Assembly (NCBI GenBank): GCA_022566435.1
Contig: JADFIX010000309.1
Span: 1-5,803, forward strand
Direction of reading: 5' to 3'
Origin: Planctomycetota bacterium
GTDB lineage: Bacteria; Planctomycetota; Phycisphaerae; UBA1845
DNA length: 5,803 nt
In this document: piece after piece, positions 5,706-5,803 of the stretch
How positions within the stretch are numbered: the stretch's first letter is position 1
How the letters are laid out: every line of letters starts with the position of its first letter
Notes under the pieces: model-generated
Database searches by the model: none
Told to the model about the DNA's origin: nothing
The model's input: only the letters and a program-made list of their open reading frames with translations
Position numbers and translations under genes: made by a program

Positions 5706-5803
5706 AACAAGCCATCCTCTTCGACTGAGGACCGCGCGGCGGCAGCGCCTGGCGATCGCTCAAACACACGCGCGAACCCGGACTCACTTCGGCGCCCCCA
5801 AGC
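5702..5803 (-). CDS. Possible C-terminal tail of an upstream gene overlapping the propeller start (uncertain)
   Basis: On the minus strand one frame is open from the window edge for 33 codons and ends at TGA 5704-5702, overlapping the propeller ATG as ATGA. Such four-base overlaps often mark translational coupling in an operon. The translated tail ends RSSVEEDGLL and matches nothing I know. In GC-rich DNA an open frame of this length is common by chance, and another frame is also open here. The alternative is that these 98 bases are only the leader of the propeller gene. Confidence 0.25.
   Translation of the reverse strand, partial: AWGRRSESGFARVFERSPGAAAARSSVEEDGLL

Noticed and set aside
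1..5803. CRISPR arrays, tRNA or rRNA genes, and defence or biosynthetic clusters
   Set aside because: I saw no evenly spaced direct repeats, no cloverleaf with a TTCGANNC-type arm, no rRNA segments, and no protein families of such systems.

Overview
The window looks like a chromosomal segment from a GC-rich environmental bacterium, most likely a planctomycete or close relative. The clues are an exported PQQ-type beta-propeller protein whose mature N-terminus (QWPQWGGP) resembles the WPQWRGP-type start common in that phylum, and intergenic DNA crowded with short palindromic repeats, including a CCACGAAGG/CACCAAGACACGAAG-type motif. This assignment rests on remembered family patterns, not on a search.

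Layout. Positions 1-569 (+) hold the C-terminal 188 codons of an RluA-family rRNA pseudouridine synthase. Positions 570-930 hold no gene, only three kinds of dispersed or palindromic repeat. Positions 932-3001 are an IS1634-family (IS4 superfamily) insertion sequence bounded by 13-bp perfect inverted repeats. Its minus-strand transposase reads as one frame from 2817 to 1006, broken by a single in-frame TGA at 1728-1726 that separates the two catalytic Asp residues from the catalytic Glu. Directly against the right IS end, from 3003 to about 3230, lies a stretch that reads like domain I to III RNA of a group II intron. Its 5' part, its reverse transcriptase and its catalytic domain V are not present. 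Positions 3231-3556 have only a doubtful small ORF and a weak hairpin. A GNAT acetyltransferase of the spermidine/spermine (SSAT-like) type follows on the minus strand (4048-3557), then another repeat-filled gap (4049-4382), then the secreted PQQ-like propeller protein on the minus strand (5705-4383). A possible upstream gene may overlap the propeller gene start through an ATGA junction.

How it works together. I see no operon or multigene system linking these genes. The ordinary genes (rRNA modification, small-molecule acetylation, exported propeller) flank a small graveyard of mobile DNA: a damaged IS abutting a truncated group II intron, framed by copies of one repeat family in opposite orientation (833-889 and 4195-4334). 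The most interesting points are the IS/intron junction, the single stop that splits the transposase, the stacked palindromes in front of the transposase start, and the shared repeat module. I found no evidence of a new defence, biosynthetic or regulatory system.
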